In this document: piece by piece, positions 34,428-43,184 of the stretch | Layout: every line of letters starts with the position of its first letter | How positions within the stretch are numbered: the stretch's first letter is position 1 | Assembly: GCF_025133575.1 (NCBI RefSeq) | Contig: NZ_CP104011.1 | Span: forward strand, 3,542,965 to 3,606,964 | From: Pseudomonas sp. GCEP-101 | GTDB lineage: Bacteria > Pseudomonadota > Gammaproteobacteria > Pseudomonadales > Pseudomonadaceae | Reading direction: 5' to 3' | Length of the DNA stretch: 64,000 nt | Notes under the pieces: generated by a model | What the model was told of the DNA's origin: nothing | The model's database searches: none | Seen by the model: the letters and a program-made list of their open reading frames with translations, nothing else | Position numbers and translations under genes: made by a program

Positions 34428-36632
34428 TCAGAAATTGCGCCCCAGGTTGATGTACACCGCCTGCTCGCTGGCATCGTTCAGCCCGTAGCTGAACGACAGC
34501 GGCCCCAGCGGCGTCTCGAAGCCCATGAGGATGCTGCCGGCGTTGATGTAGCCGGTGTCGTAGCTGTTGTCGTTGTTCCACACCCGCCCGCGCTCCAGGC
34601 TGCCGCCCAGGTAGAAGGGGAAGTCCAGCGGCAGGAAGGAGCGCTCGGTCATGCGCCGGTAGTAGATGACCCGGCCCAGGCTGTAGTTCTGCCCGGCGAT
34701 GGCGTCCTGGCGGAAGCCGGAGAGCTGTCGCGCGCCGCCGAGCAGGAAGCTCGACACCACCACATTGGCATCGTCGAGGGTGCGCCCGTAGCCGCCGCCC
34801 AGCACCCAGGTGTTCGGGCCGCTGCTCAGCGCCTTGTCCAGGCGGAATTCCCACTGGCGGTAGCGGTCGTCGTCGCCCAGCGAGGGCGTGTGTTCGCGGA
34901 ACGAGGTCTGGATGTTCTCGCCTTCGCGGGGGAAGTCGACGTTGTCCACGGTGTCGAAGGAATACTGCAACTGGGCATAACCTTCGTTGAAGTGGTAGTT
35001 GGGCAGGTCCTGCTCGCCCACCCGCACATCGGCCTTGCCGAAGGCCTGGGCGACGCCGAAGCGGAACTCGCCGTTGTTGGCGATCTGCCGGCCGAGGTTG
35101 AGGCCGTAGCCGTAGCGCTCCAGGCGGTACTCGGCAATCGGGTCATCGTCATCGGTGGCCTCCACGTTCTGCGCCTCGTTGAACAGGTAGGGCGCGACGA
35201 AGTAGCGAGAACCCACGTCCAGCGGCTGGTAGAACTCGCTGTAGAGCTCCTGGCGGTCGCCGATCTGCAGGCGGGTCAGCCATTCCGCGCCGAGGCGGTT
35301 GATGCCATTCATGCGGTAGCTGCCGCCGACGTTGAAGGTGCTGTCGCCGCGCAGGTCGTCGGACAGGCTCAGGCCCAGGCGCAGGTAGTCCGTGCCGCTG
35401 CGCTTGCCGTAGGCATGGATCACCAGCACGTTGCCCGCCTTGCCGTCCTTGTCCGGTTTGTTGCGCACGACGCGGTATTGCACCTGGTCGAAGTAGTCCA
35501 GCCCGTAGAGGGTGCTCATGTCGCGCTGCAGGCGCTCCAGGTCCAGGTGGGCGCCCAGGGGCTGACGGATGTAGTGGCGGATGACGTCGTCGCTGACCTT
35601 GGAGTTGTTCTCCACCTCGATGCGGTCGATCACCGGCTGCCGTTCGCCGGGCTCGCGGGCCTCGTTGAGCGCCACCGCCTCGGCATCGGCGGGCTTGCGC
35701 AGCGCGGCCAGGCGCGGGGTGAGGATGCGGGTGGCGCGATAGCCGGCGTCGATCAGCTGCGGCACGCGGCCGAAGTCGGTGGAGCTGTAGCCGCTCAGGG
35801 GCGGTTGCACGAGGATGTCGCTGGATTTCAGCGTGGCCAGCTGCGCCTCGGAGTTCTTGCGGGTCATCAAGGTGACGGACTGGTTGAGCATGTCCACCAC
35901 GGTCAGCAGTTGCTTGCGGTCCGCCAGCGGGTTGCCGATGTCGACCACGATGACCACGTCGACGCCCATCTGCCGCGCCACGTCCACCGGGATGTTGTCG
36001 ACCATGCCGCCGTCCACCAGCAGCTTGCCGTTGACCTCCACCGGCGCGAAGACCGCCGGGATCGACATGCTGGCGCGGATCGCCTGGGGCAGGTGGCCCT
36101 TGCTGAACACCACTTTCTCGCCGGTGGAAATATCGGTGGCTACCGCCCGGAAGGGGATCGCCAACTGATCGAAGTCGCGGGTGTCGCTGGTGTGCACCAG
36201 CAGGCTTTCCAGCAGCATCGACAGGTTCTGCCCCTGGATCGCGCCCAGCGGCAGGCCGAGGGTGCCGTCGTCACGGAAGCTGAGCTTCTGCTTCACCAGG
36301 AAGTCGCGGTCGTCCTGCTTGCGGCGGAAGGGCACGTCGACCCGCGGCGGCGAGTCGGACAGCGCCTGCTTCCAGTCCAGCCCCAGGGCCAGTTTTTCCA
36401 GCTCCCTGGGGGTATAGCCGGCCGCGTAGAGGCCGCCGATCACCGCGCCCATGCTGGTGCCGGCGATGGCGTCGACATGGATGCCCTGTTCGTCCAGCGC
36501 CTTGAGCACACCGATGTGCGCCAGCCCACGCGCCGCACCACCGGACAGGACCAGGCCGATCTTCGGCGCCGTGTTCGCCGCCAGGGTGCCGAGGGGGAGA
36601 AGCAGGAGGAGGGCGAACAGCAGTCGGCGCAT
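34428..36632 (-). CDS. plpD: Patatin-like phospholipase, type Vd autotransporter PlpD
   Basis: This 734-residue protein has a signal peptide (residues 1-19), a patatin phospholipase A domain with oxyanion loop GGAARG, nucleophile GTSMG (Ser60) and DGG (Asp207), then a POTRA-like segment and a C-terminal Omp85-like barrel ending NLGRNF with a terminal Phe. This single-chain layout defines PlpD, which secretes its lipase domain through its own barrel. The serine and aspartate numbers agree with those I recall for P. aeruginosa PlpD. In PAO1, from memory, it directly follows the fimV-like gene; here about 13 kb is inserted between them. Confidence 0.93.
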   Translation of the reverse strand: MRRLLFALLLLLPLGTLAANTAPKIGLVLSGGAARGLAHIGVLKALDEQGIHVDAIAGTSMGAVIGGLYAAGYTPRELEKLALGLDWKQALSDSPPRVDVPFRRKQDDRDFLVKQKLSFRDDGTLGLPLGAIQGQNLSMLLESLLVHTSDTRDFDQLAIPFRAVATDISTGEKVVFSKGHLPQAIRASMSIPAVFAPVEVNGKLLVDGGMVDNIPVDVARQMGVDVVIVVDIGNPLADRKQLLTVVDMLNQSVTLMTRKNSEAQLATLKSSDILVQPPLSGYSSTDFGRVPQLIDAGYRATRILTPRLAALRKPADAEAVALNEAREPGERQPVIDRIEVENNSKVSDDVIRHYIRQPLGAHLDLERLQRDMSTLYGLDYFDQVQYRVVRNKPDKDGKAGNVLVIHAYGKRSGTDYLRLGLSLSDDLRGDSTFNVGGSYRMNGINRLGAEWLTRLQIGDRQELYSEFYQPLDVGSRYFVAPYLFNEAQNVEATDDDDPIAEYRLERYGYGLNLGRQIANNGEFRFGVAQAFGKADVRVGEQDLPNYHFNEGYAQLQYSFDTVDNVDFPREGENIQTSFREHTPSLGDDDRYRQWEFRLDKALSSGPNTWVLGGGYGRTLDDANVVVSSFLLGGARQLSGFRQDAIAGQNYSLGRVIYYRRMTERSFLPLDFPFYLGGSLERGRVWNNDNSYDTGYINAGSILMGFETPLGPLSFSYGLNDASEQAVYINLGRNF

Positions 36633-36702
36633 GAAGAGAAGAATCCGGTAGGGCGTTTCGGACCGGTATTATAGGTTCGCGTCCTACAGCAGAGTCTGAT
36701 TC

Positions 36703-36987
36703 ATGTCCGAAGCCAAAGCCGAAATCGTCATCACCTATTGCACCCAGTGCCAGTGGCTGCTGCGCGCCGCCTGGCTCGCCCAGGAATTGCTGAGCACCTT
36801 TGGCGACGACCTGGGCAAGGTCAGCCTGGTGCCCGGCACCGGCGGCGTGTTCCACATCAGTTGCGATGGCGAGCAGATCTGGGAACGCAAGGCCGACGGC
36901 GGCTTCCCGGAAGCCAAGGTGCTCAAGCAGCGGGTCCGCGACCGCATCGATCCGCAGCGCGACCTGGGCCACAACGACCGTTCCTGA
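36703..36987 (+). CDS. SelT/SelW/SelH-like thioredoxin-fold protein
   Basis: This 94-residue protein has a CTQC motif at residues 13-16 and the Rdx-family pattern of a strand, CxxC, a long helix, then VPGTGGVFHISCDGEQIWERKADGGFPEAK. This is the cysteine form of the SelW/SelT family, a thioredoxin-like fold linked to redox control. No in-frame TGA at the motif suggests selenocysteine. It is divergent from plpD and 124 bp before hldD. Confidence 0.85.
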   Translation: MSEAKAEIVITYCTQCQWLLRAAWLAQELLSTFGDDLGKVSLVPGTGGVFHISCDGEQIWERKADGGFPEAKVLKQRVRDRIDPQRDLGHNDRS

Positions 36988-37111
36988 ACCGGCGCTGTAC
37001 CCTCGGATGGAACAATTCGATAGCTGGCTAACTTCCTTGCTGTATGTCAAAGGGAGATGTCGGTCACACTTTTAGTCTGGTGGCATCCATTCTCCGCAAA
37101 GGATGCCCGCC

Positions 37112-38104
37112 ATGAGCATCATCGTTACAGGCGCCGCCGGCTTCATCGGCAGCAACCTCGTCAAGGCGCTGAACCAGCGCGGCGAGACCGACATCATCGC
37201 GGTCGACGATCTGACCGAGGGCGACAAGTTCGTCAACCTCGCCGACTGCGATATCAGCGACTACCTCGACAAGCGCGATTTCATCGAGCGCTACGCCCGT
37301 GGCGATTTCGGCGTGGTGCGCGCGCTGCTGCACCAGGGCGCCTGCTCCAGTACGATGGAGCGCGACGGGCGCTATATGATGGACAACAACTATCGCTACA
37401 GCTGCGAGCTGCTGGACGCCAGCCTGTCCCTGGGCGTGCCGTTCCTCTACGCCTCGTCGGCAGCGGTGTATGGCGGCGGCCATGAATTCCGCGAGTTGCG
37501 CGCCTGCGAACGGCCGCTGAACGTCTACGGTTATTCGAAGTTCCTCTTCGACCAGCGCGTGCGCAAGCTGTTGCCCACCGCGCGCACCCAGGTGGCGGGC
37601 TTCCGCTACTTCAACGTCTACGGCCCGCGCGAGCAGCACAAGGGGCGCATGGCCTCGGTGGCCTTCCATTGCTTCAACCAGTTCCGCGAAACCGGCAAGG
37701 TCAGGCTGTTCGGCGAATACGGCGACTACCCAGCCGGCGGCCACCTGCGCGATTTCGTCTCGGTGGAGGACGTGGCCAGGGTCAATCTGCATTTCCTCGA
37801 CCACCCGGAGCGCAGTGGCATCTTCAACCTCGGCAGTGGCCGTGCCCAGCCGTTCAATGACGTGGCCCTGGCGGTGATCAACACCCTGCGCGAACAGCAG
37901 GATCTGCAACCGCTGACCCTGGACGCGGCGATCCGCGCCGGGTTGCTGGAATACACCGAGTTCCCCGATGAGCTGCGCGGCAAGTATCAGTGCTACACCT
38001 GCGCCGACATCGCCTTCCTCCGCGAAGCGGGCTACCGCGCGCCGATGATGGGGGTGGAGGAGGGCGTACGGCGCTACTGCCACGGGTTGCTGCAACAGGG
38101 CTGA
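37112..38104 (+). CDS. hldD: ADP-L-glycero-D-manno-heptose 6-epimerase
   Basis: This 330-residue short-chain dehydrogenase-type epimerase makes ADP-L-glycero-beta-D-manno-heptose for the inner core of lipopolysaccharide. The NAD(P)-binding motif TGAAGFIG is at residues 6-13 and the catalytic Tyr139-xxx-Lys143 pair sits in NVYGYSK. The sequence from MSIIVTG onward is highly typical of pseudomonad HldD (RfaD). I took the ATG at 37112 because AAGGA ends nine bases upstream, whereas an ATG at 37103 sits directly on that site. Confidence 0.95.
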   Translation: MSIIVTGAAGFIGSNLVKALNQRGETDIIAVDDLTEGDKFVNLADCDISDYLDKRDFIERYARGDFGVVRALLHQGACSSTMERDGRYMMDNNYRYSCELLDASLSLGVPFLYASSAAVYGGGHEFRELRACERPLNVYGYSKFLFDQRVRKLLPTARTQVAGFRYFNVYGPREQHKGRMASVAFHCFNQFRETGKVRLFGEYGDYPAGGHLRDFVSVEDVARVNLHFLDHPERSGIFNLGSGRAQPFNDVALAVINTLREQQDLQPLTLDAAIRAGLLEYTEFPDELRGKYQCYTCADIAFLREAGYRAPMMGVEEGVRRYCHGLLQQG

Positions 38105-38293
38105 TACCGCGTGTAACGGGTTTTTTACCCAGTCTTTACCCCGTGCTGACACTGCGCAGGGGCAGCGCGCGAGACAATCACCCCAGGCCGCCACGCAGGC
38201 TGTCGTGCGATGAATCCTTGGCATTCCCTCCCCCGGGCAAGGTTCGAGTTTCGTGCGCTGCGGGGCGGCCTTCTTTTTTCTGTGCACCGCGCC

Positions 38294-38318
38294 TGTAGGA
38301 GCGAGCTTGCTCGCGAAC
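38294..38318. repeat. REP-like palindromic unit
   Basis: GTAGGAGCGAGCTTGCTCGCG with the core palindrome GCGAGC-TT-GCTCGC. It is the same family as the pair at 44318-44395. Confidence 0.75.
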
Positions 38319-38359
38319 CGATCTCGCGCCGCTGCCAGAGGGGGCGCGAGCGCGGGCTT

Positions 38360-38480
38360 CCCCTCACCCCAACCCTCCCAGAGGGAGAGGGGGCAGATTG
38401 TGCCGACTGACGCTGTGGTTTCATCCTGCTCCGAACAGTCCCCTCTCCCGCGGGGAGAGGGTCAGGGTGAGGGCAGACCC
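38360..38480. repeat. Dispersed intergenic element, copy 2
   Basis: It matches copy 1 at 16491 in order and orientation: CCCCTCACCCCA, GAGGGAGAGGG, GCAGATTGTGCCG, TTTCATCCTGC, CCGAAC, CCCCTCTCCCGC, GGGTGAGGGC, CCGAGCGCTG. It lacks the short CTGGCTGCGCGCC segment of copy 1. Confidence 0.75.
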
Positions 38481-38619
38481 GAGCGCTGGAGTATCACGGT
38501 AGGAGCAAAGCTTCTCCGCGATATCCCGGCGCAGCCGGGACCCTGGGTGTCGGCAACGCGGCGGCCCCGGCCGGATCGCCAAGCTCCCCTCCAGCAAGAG
38601 CCGGCCCCGCAGGCCGCGG

Positions 38620-39483
38620 CTAGTGCCCGCGCGCGCTGAGGAAGGTGGCGACGATGATCAGCACGCCGCCCGCCAGCATCCGCAGGCTCGGCTGTTCGCC
38701 GAACAGCACGGCGGCGAAGGCGATGCCGTACACCGGTTCCAGTGCGAAGATCACCGCCGCCGTGCGCGCCTTGATCAGCCGCAGGCTGGCGACGAACAGG
38801 CTGTGGGCGACGCCGGTGCAGAGCACGCCCAGGGCCACCAGCCACAACCAGTCCATTCCACTCACCGAAGGCAGGTCGAGCAGCACCAGCGGCAGCAGGC
38901 AGGCGATGATCGTCAGGTTCTGGCACAGCGCCGCCTGGATCGGATCGATGCCGCGCACGCTCACCCGGTTGGCCAGCGACAGCAGGGCGAACAGCAGGCC
39001 GGAGAGCGTGCCCCAGAGCAGCCCCGCGGTGGCGCCGTCGCGCAGGTCCAGGGTGGGCGTGACCATCACCAGGCCGATGCACACCAGCACCACCACCAGG
39101 TACTCGCCCTTGCGGATGCGCTCGCGGAACAGCAGCCCTTCCAGCAGCACCGTGAAGGCCGGGAAGCTGGCGAAGCCGAGGGTGGCGACGGCGACGTTGC
39201 CGACCTTCACCGCGAGGAAGAAGGTCAGCCAGTGCGTACACAGCAGCACGCCACCGCCTACCAGCATGGCGGCCTGTTTCGGCGTGGGGCGCTTCTGCGC
39301 GCGCAGATGCCCGGCGAACACCGCCGCCAGCGACAGCGAGCCGAACAGGGCGCGGCCGAAGACGATGATCAACGGGCCGGCGAGGATGAGTTTGCCGAAG
39401 ATGCCGGACAGCCCGAACATCAGGGCGCCGATGTGCAGGCCGATCAGGGCGCCGCGGGGAGTGAGCTGGGTAACGCGCTTCAT
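38620..39483 (-). CDS. EamA-family DMT transporter
   Basis: This 287-residue membrane protein has about ten hydrophobic helices in two EamA repeats, typical of drug/metabolite transporters (RhaT/YdcZ-like). Typical signatures are LHIGALMFGLSGIFGKLIL near the start and ALEPVYGIAFAAVLFGEQPSLRMLAGGVLIIVATFLSA at the end. The substrate is unknown. I started at MKRVTQLTPRG because the in-frame upstream codons are not hydrophobic or conserved in character. It lies 87 bp after csaA on the same strand. Confidence 0.85.
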   Translation of the reverse strand: MKRVTQLTPRGALIGLHIGALMFGLSGIFGKLILAGPLIIVFGRALFGSLSLAAVFAGHLRAQKRPTPKQAAMLVGGGVLLCTHWLTFFLAVKVGNVAVATLGFASFPAFTVLLEGLLFRERIRKGEYLVVVLVCIGLVMVTPTLDLRDGATAGLLWGTLSGLLFALLSLANRVSVRGIDPIQAALCQNLTIIACLLPLVLLDLPSVSGMDWLWLVALGVLCTGVAHSLFVASLRLIKARTAAVIFALEPVYGIAFAAVLFGEQPSLRMLAGGVLIIVATFLSARGH

Positions 39484-39570
39484 GCCGTAGCCCCCGCCGA
39501 CGGCTGTGGCGGGGCCTTGTCTGGAAAGAGGAAAGCGCACCGGCCCGGCCGGCGCGCACTGGAAGGGAAA

Positions 39571-39912
39571 TCAGGCGAGACGCGCGCCATTGGGCAGCGG
39601 CTTGTCGAAGCCGGCCAGCACCACCTTGTCGTCGCTGTCGTAGGCACCGGTGACCAGCACTTCCGAGCGCACGCCGGCGATGGATTTGGGCGCGAAGTTG
39701 CACACGCACAGGACCTGGCGGCCGATCAGCTCGCTTGCGTCATAGTGCGCGGTGATCTGCGCGCTGGAGGTCTTGATCCCCAGCGGGCCGAGGTCCACCT
39801 GCAGGATGTAGGCGGGCTTGCGTGCCTTCACGTTGGGTTCGGCCTGGACGATGGTACCCACGCGCAGTTCGACGCGTTCGAAATCCTGCCACTCGATGGT
39901 GTCTGCCGACAT
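39571..39912 (-). CDS. csaA: tRNA-binding/chaperone-like protein CsaA
   Basis: This small 113-residue protein consists of one tRNA-binding OB-fold domain: FERVELRVGTIVQAEPNVKARKPAYILQVDLG near the start, and SSAQIT and NFAPKSIAGVRSEVLV further on. This matches CsaA, described as an export-related chaperone and tRNA-binding protein. It lies between the AraC regulator and the EamA transporter on the same strand, an arrangement I recall from PAO1. Confidence 0.9.
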   Translation of the reverse strand: MSADTIEWQDFERVELRVGTIVQAEPNVKARKPAYILQVDLGPLGIKTSSAQITAHYDASELIGRQVLCVCNFAPKSIAGVRSEVLVTGAYDSDDKVVLAGFDKPLPNGARLA

Positions 39913-39986
39913 CGCTGTTCCCTGGTCATTGCTCGGTTCGATGGCCGGCAGTCTAGGCCCTGGGCGCGCGGCTGTCTGTCGCGCGG

Positions 39987-40751
39987 CTAGCGGGAATTGT
40001 CGCGCGCCTGCTGGCGCAGTTGACGCGGCGTGATGCCGAACTGGCGCACCAGGGCGGCGGTGAAGGCGCTCTGCGAGGCGTAGCCGACCTGCGCGGCGAT
40101 CTCGCCCACCGACAGGTGCGAGCCGCGCAGCAGGTCCCGGCCCAGTTGCAGGCGACGCTGGCGCACGTAGTCCATGGGCGTCTGCCCGGTTTCGGCGAGG
40201 AAGCGGGCATGAAAGCGTGCGGCGGACAGCCCGGCGAGCCGCGCCAGGTCGGCCACCTGCAACGGGTGCGCGGCGTGGCGGTCGATGTAGCTGTCGAGGC
40301 TGGCCAGCGGCAGTTGAGACGGCTCTTCGATGCGCTGTTGCCCGGCGGCGAGGCTGGCGAGCAGGAGGATCGCGCCCTGGCGTGCCAGCACCGGGTCATG
40401 CAGCGAGCTGCCGGCCAGCCACTGCACCAGCTGCGCCTGGTCGTTGCTGAGCAGGCGCTGGCCGGGGGTTTCCAGCAGACGGCGGCCGGCGTCGCTGTGC
40501 TGGCCCAGGCCTTCGAGCAGGCCCTCTTCGTCCTCCAGGTCCACCACCAGGCAGCGGCTGCCGTCGGGGCTGGCGCAGGCGTGGTGTTCGTCACGCGGCA
40601 CCACGGCGAAGGTCTGCCGGGTCACCAGGCTGCCGCGTCCGCCCACCTCGAAATCCAGGCTGCCGGACAGCCCCAGTACCAGCTGCGCATGGCTGTGGCT
40701 ATGGGCGAGGTGGTCGTGGCTGTAGTGGCGCAGGGAGAGGATCTGGCTCAT
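39987..40751 (-). CDS. AraC-family transcriptional regulator
   Basis: This 254-residue protein has an N-terminal cupin-like sensing region containing a His-rich stretch (HYSHDHLAHSHSHAQ, residues 9-23) and a C-terminal AraC DNA-binding domain (about 155-250) with two helix-turn-helix units: LARLAGLSAARFHARF and IAAQVGYASQSAFTAALVRQFG. The histidines could bind a metal or ligand. It is divergent from the plcP-like gene; the intergenic region holds PHO-box repeats. Its target may be csaA and the EamA transporter downstream. Confidence 0.87.
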   Translation of the reverse strand: MSQILSLRHYSHDHLAHSHSHAQLVLGLSGSLDFEVGGRGSLVTRQTFAVVPRDEHHACASPDGSRCLVVDLEDEEGLLEGLGQHSDAGRRLLETPGQRLLSNDQAQLVQWLAGSSLHDPVLARQGAILLLASLAAGQQRIEEPSQLPLASLDSYIDRHAAHPLQVADLARLAGLSAARFHARFLAETGQTPMDYVRQRRLQLGRDLLRGSHLSVGEIAAQVGYASQSAFTAALVRQFGITPRQLRQQARDNSR

Positions 40752-40802
40752 GCAAGCGTGTTCCGGGCTGGCGGGCTGGCCGTCAGTCTAGCGCGCCGGC
40801 GG

Positions 40803-40831
40803 CTGTAACGGGACTGTCGCCAGTCGGTCAT
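40803..40831 (+). promoter_or_regulatory. PHO box, three tandem 7-mers
   Basis: CTGTAAC-GGGA-CTGTCGC-CAGT-CGGTCAT shows three 7-base repeats at exact 11-bp spacing, matching the PhoB consensus CTGTCAT-N4-CTGTCAT. The first two repeats are strong and the third is weaker. It lies 56 bp before the PlcP-like start, as expected for phosphate-starvation induction of the plcP-agt pair. Confidence 0.7.
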
Positions 40832-40886
40832 GTGCACTTCACCGCGCTCGCCGACACTCGCGGAAACCTACCGGAGGCCGCCGACG

Positions 40887-41696
40887 ATGAGCAGCGCGCA
40901 ACGCATGACGCCGACGAAGAAACAACGGGTACGTACCCTGTGGATATCCGATGTCCACCTGGGCACCCGCGACTGCCAGGCCGAGCACCTGGCCGGTTTC
41001 CTCAAGCGCTACCACGCCGACCGCATCTACCTGGTGGGCGACATCATCGACGGCTGGAAGCTGCGCGGCGGCATCTACTGGCCGCAGGCGCACACCAACG
41101 TGATCCGCCGCCTGCTGACGATGAGCAAGCGCGGCACCGAGGTGATCTACGTCACCGGCAACCACGACGAGTTCCTGCGCCGATACTCCTCGCTGCTGCT
41201 GGGCAACATCCGCCTGGTGGACGAGATCGTCCACACCACCGCCGACGGCCGCCGCTTGCTGGTCATCCACGGCGACCAGTTCGACGTGATCACCCGCTAC
41301 CACAAGTGGCTGGCGTTCCTCGGCGATTCGGCCTACGAATTCACCCTGACCCTCAACCGCTGGCTCAACCACTGGCGCAGCCGCTATGGCTACGGTTACT
41401 GGTCGCTGTCGGCGTACCTCAAGCACAAGGTGAAGACAGCGGTGAACTTCATCAGCGACTTCGAGGAAGCCATCGCCCACGAGGTGCACAAGCGCGGCCT
41501 CAACGGCGTGGTCTGCGGGCACATCCACCACGCGGAGATCCGCCGGATCGGCGAGGTGGAATACCTCAACTGCGGTGACTGGGTGGAGTCCTGTTCGGCG
41601 CTCATCGAACACTGGGACGGCAGCATCCAGCTCTATCGACTGGCCGAGGAGCAGGCACGCAGTGCCGCGCCGGCGGTGGTCGAGTCGGCGGCATGA
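40887..41696 (+). CDS. plcP: PlcP-like metallophosphoesterase (phospholipid remodelling)
   Basis: The 269-residue protein has the calcineurin-like phosphoesterase motifs ISDVHLG (Asp22, His24), GDIIDGW (Asp52), GNHDE (Asn92, His93), HGDQFD and CGHIHH. Such proteins are often labelled UDP-2,3-diacylglucosamine pyrophosphatase-like. However, pairing with an overlapping glycosyltransferase and a PHO box fits PlcP, the phospholipase C-type enzyme that strips phosphate head groups from membrane lipids under phosphate limitation. The start follows GGAGG by nine bases. The stop overlaps the next start by ATGA, so the two are translationally coupled. Confidence 0.8.
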   Translation: MSSAQRMTPTKKQRVRTLWISDVHLGTRDCQAEHLAGFLKRYHADRIYLVGDIIDGWKLRGGIYWPQAHTNVIRRLLTMSKRGTEVIYVTGNHDEFLRRYSSLLLGNIRLVDEIVHTTADGRRLLVIHGDQFDVITRYHKWLAFLGDSAYEFTLTLNRWLNHWRSRYGYGYWSLSAYLKHKVKTAVNFISDFEEAIAHEVHKRGLNGVVCGHIHHAEIRRIGEVEYLNCGDWVESCSALIEHWDGSIQLYRLAEEQARSAAPAVVESAA

Positions 41697-42724
41697 GGCT
41701 GCTGATCGTCACCGATGCCTGGCTGCCGCAGGTCAACGGCGTGGTCACCAGCCTGCGGGCGCTGGTGGCCGAACTGGAAGGGCAGGGCCATGCGGTTGGC
41801 CTGATCACCCCGCAGGACTTCCGTCATCGTCCGTGCCCCAGCTACCCGGAGATTCCCCTGGCCTGGGACGTGTGGAAGGTCGGCGAAAAGATCCGCGCCT
41901 TCGCCCCCGACTGCGTCCACCTCGCCACCGAAGGCCCGCTGGGCTGGGCCGCCCGGCGTTGGCTGGTACGCCGGGGAATGAGGTTCAGCAGCGCCATTCA
42001 CACCCGCTTTCCCGAATACGTGAACACCCGCTGGCCCTGGTTGCCGCTGGCGTGGGGGTATGCCTTTCTGCGCCGCTTTCATCGGCCCAGCGCGGCCGTG
42101 CTGGTGAGCAGCGAACGCATGCGCGCCACCTTCGCCGCGCAGGGCTTCGCCCGTCTGGCGCTGTGGCGCAAGGGGGTGGATATCCAGCGCTTCCAGCCTG
42201 GCGCGGGCACACCGCCGGATGAGCCGGTGTTCCTGTATGTCGGCCGCCTGGCGCGGGAAAAGAACCTCGAAGCCTTCCTCTGCCTCGACCTGCCGGGGCA
42301 CAAGCGCGTCGTGGGCGACGGCCCGCAGCGTGCAGAGCTGGAGGCGGCTTATCCACAGGTGGAATTCCTCGGCTATCGCCACGGCGATGCACTGGCCGAG
42401 ATCTATCGCACTGCCAGCGTGCTGGCCTTCCCTTCGCTGACCGACACCCTTGGCCTGGTCATGGTCGAGGCACTGGCCTGCGGCACGCCGGTGGCGGCCT
42501 TCCCGGTGGCGGGGCCGCTCGACGTGCTAAAGGAAGGCGTCACCGGGGCCATGGACGCGAACCTGCGCAGCGCCTGTCTGCGGGCGTTGGCACTGGACCG
42601 GCGGGCCTGTGCGGACTGGGCGAGCACGCAGACCTGGCGGGCGTCGGCGCAGGAGTTCCTGAGCCGTCAGGTGCGCCTGACGGAGGTGCCGGTCAGCGAG
42701 GAGCCGGGCTACCTCGGCGGCTGA
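41693..42724 (+). CDS. GT4-family glycosyltransferase, Agt-like glycolipid synthase
   Basis: This 343-residue glycosyltransferase has the GT-B fold of family GT4: TDAWLPQVNGVVTSLRAL at the N-terminus, IHTRFPEYV, VGRLAREKN near residue 183, and FPSLTDTLGLVMVEALACGTPV near residue 245. It overlaps the PlcP-like gene by four bases. In this setting it should add a sugar to the diacylglycerol made by PlcP, producing phosphorus-free glycolipids in the inner membrane during phosphate starvation. Sugar specificity cannot be read from sequence. Other GT4 roles, such as mannosyltransfer, remain possible. Confidence 0.8.
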   Translation: MRLLIVTDAWLPQVNGVVTSLRALVAELEGQGHAVGLITPQDFRHRPCPSYPEIPLAWDVWKVGEKIRAFAPDCVHLATEGPLGWAARRWLVRRGMRFSSAIHTRFPEYVNTRWPWLPLAWGYAFLRRFHRPSAAVLVSSERMRATFAAQGFARLALWRKGVDIQRFQPGAGTPPDEPVFLYVGRLAREKNLEAFLCLDLPGHKRVVGDGPQRAELEAAYPQVEFLGYRHGDALAEIYRTASVLAFPSLTDTLGLVMVEALACGTPVAAFPVAGPLDVLKEGVTGAMDANLRSACLRALALDRRACADWASTQTWRASAQEFLSRQVRLTEVPVSEEPGYLGG

Positions 42725-42973
42725 TCAGAACAGCTGGCGATCGTGGTCCAGGCTCTGGTCCACCAGCCACTTGCCGTGGGCGATGGACGCATGCTGGGCC
42801 TTCTGCAGATCCGACAGGAAGGCAAATTCCAGCGGCAGCGTCTTGCGTCGGGTGGTGTGCCCGTCCGGGCTGGTGATGTGGCAACCGGCGGCCCACGGGG
42901 TCGGCAGGCCGGGGTGTTCGACCACATCGGCGGTGATGGTGTAGCGGCGGTATTGGCATTGCATCAGGCTCAT
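42725..42973 (-). CDS. Small conserved hypothetical protein
   Basis: This 82-residue soluble protein is not a family I recognise. It starts MSLMQCQYRRYTITADVV behind a strong AGGAGGA site. It contains PWAAGCHITSPDGHTTRRK and an acidic C-terminal helix. It is convergent with the glycosyltransferase; the stop codons are adjacent. The strong ribosome binding site and good GC-rich codon use support it as a real gene. Confidence 0.65.
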   Translation of the reverse strand: MSLMQCQYRRYTITADVVEHPGLPTPWAAGCHITSPDGHTTRRKTLPLEFAFLSDLQKAQHASIAHGKWLVDQSLDHDRQLF

Positions 42974-43184
42974 GGGGCATCCTCCTGGCGATTCGCCAAC
43001 GGCCCCGGAAGGGCGGTGGCGGGCGGAACGATGTCGGCGTCGCGCGCCGGCAAGCCTTCTCAGGTCCCAACATAGAACACCCGACAGGCTTTTTTGCCGG
43101 ATACCGACGAACGCGAATCCCGCTGCGCTGCAGATTTCGTTCGCGATCTTCCCAATGCCGACGCCGCGCGCCAGACTGTCTGCC

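Larger units (their letters stand above)
38105..38619. other. Gene-free intergenic region with repeats
   Basis: This 515-bp gap between convergent hldD and the EamA gene holds a REP-like unit at 38294-38318, a second full copy of the dispersed element at 38360-38480, and a partial REP-like unit near 38500. I see no gene. Confidence 0.7.

Noticed and set aside
34251..36674. An 807-codon open frame antisense to plpD
   Set aside because: plpD has catalytic motifs, signal peptide and barrel; the antisense frame has none.
36703..36987. Selenoprotein with selenocysteine
   Set aside because: The motif is CTQC with two cysteine codons and no in-frame TGA, so it is the cysteine form.
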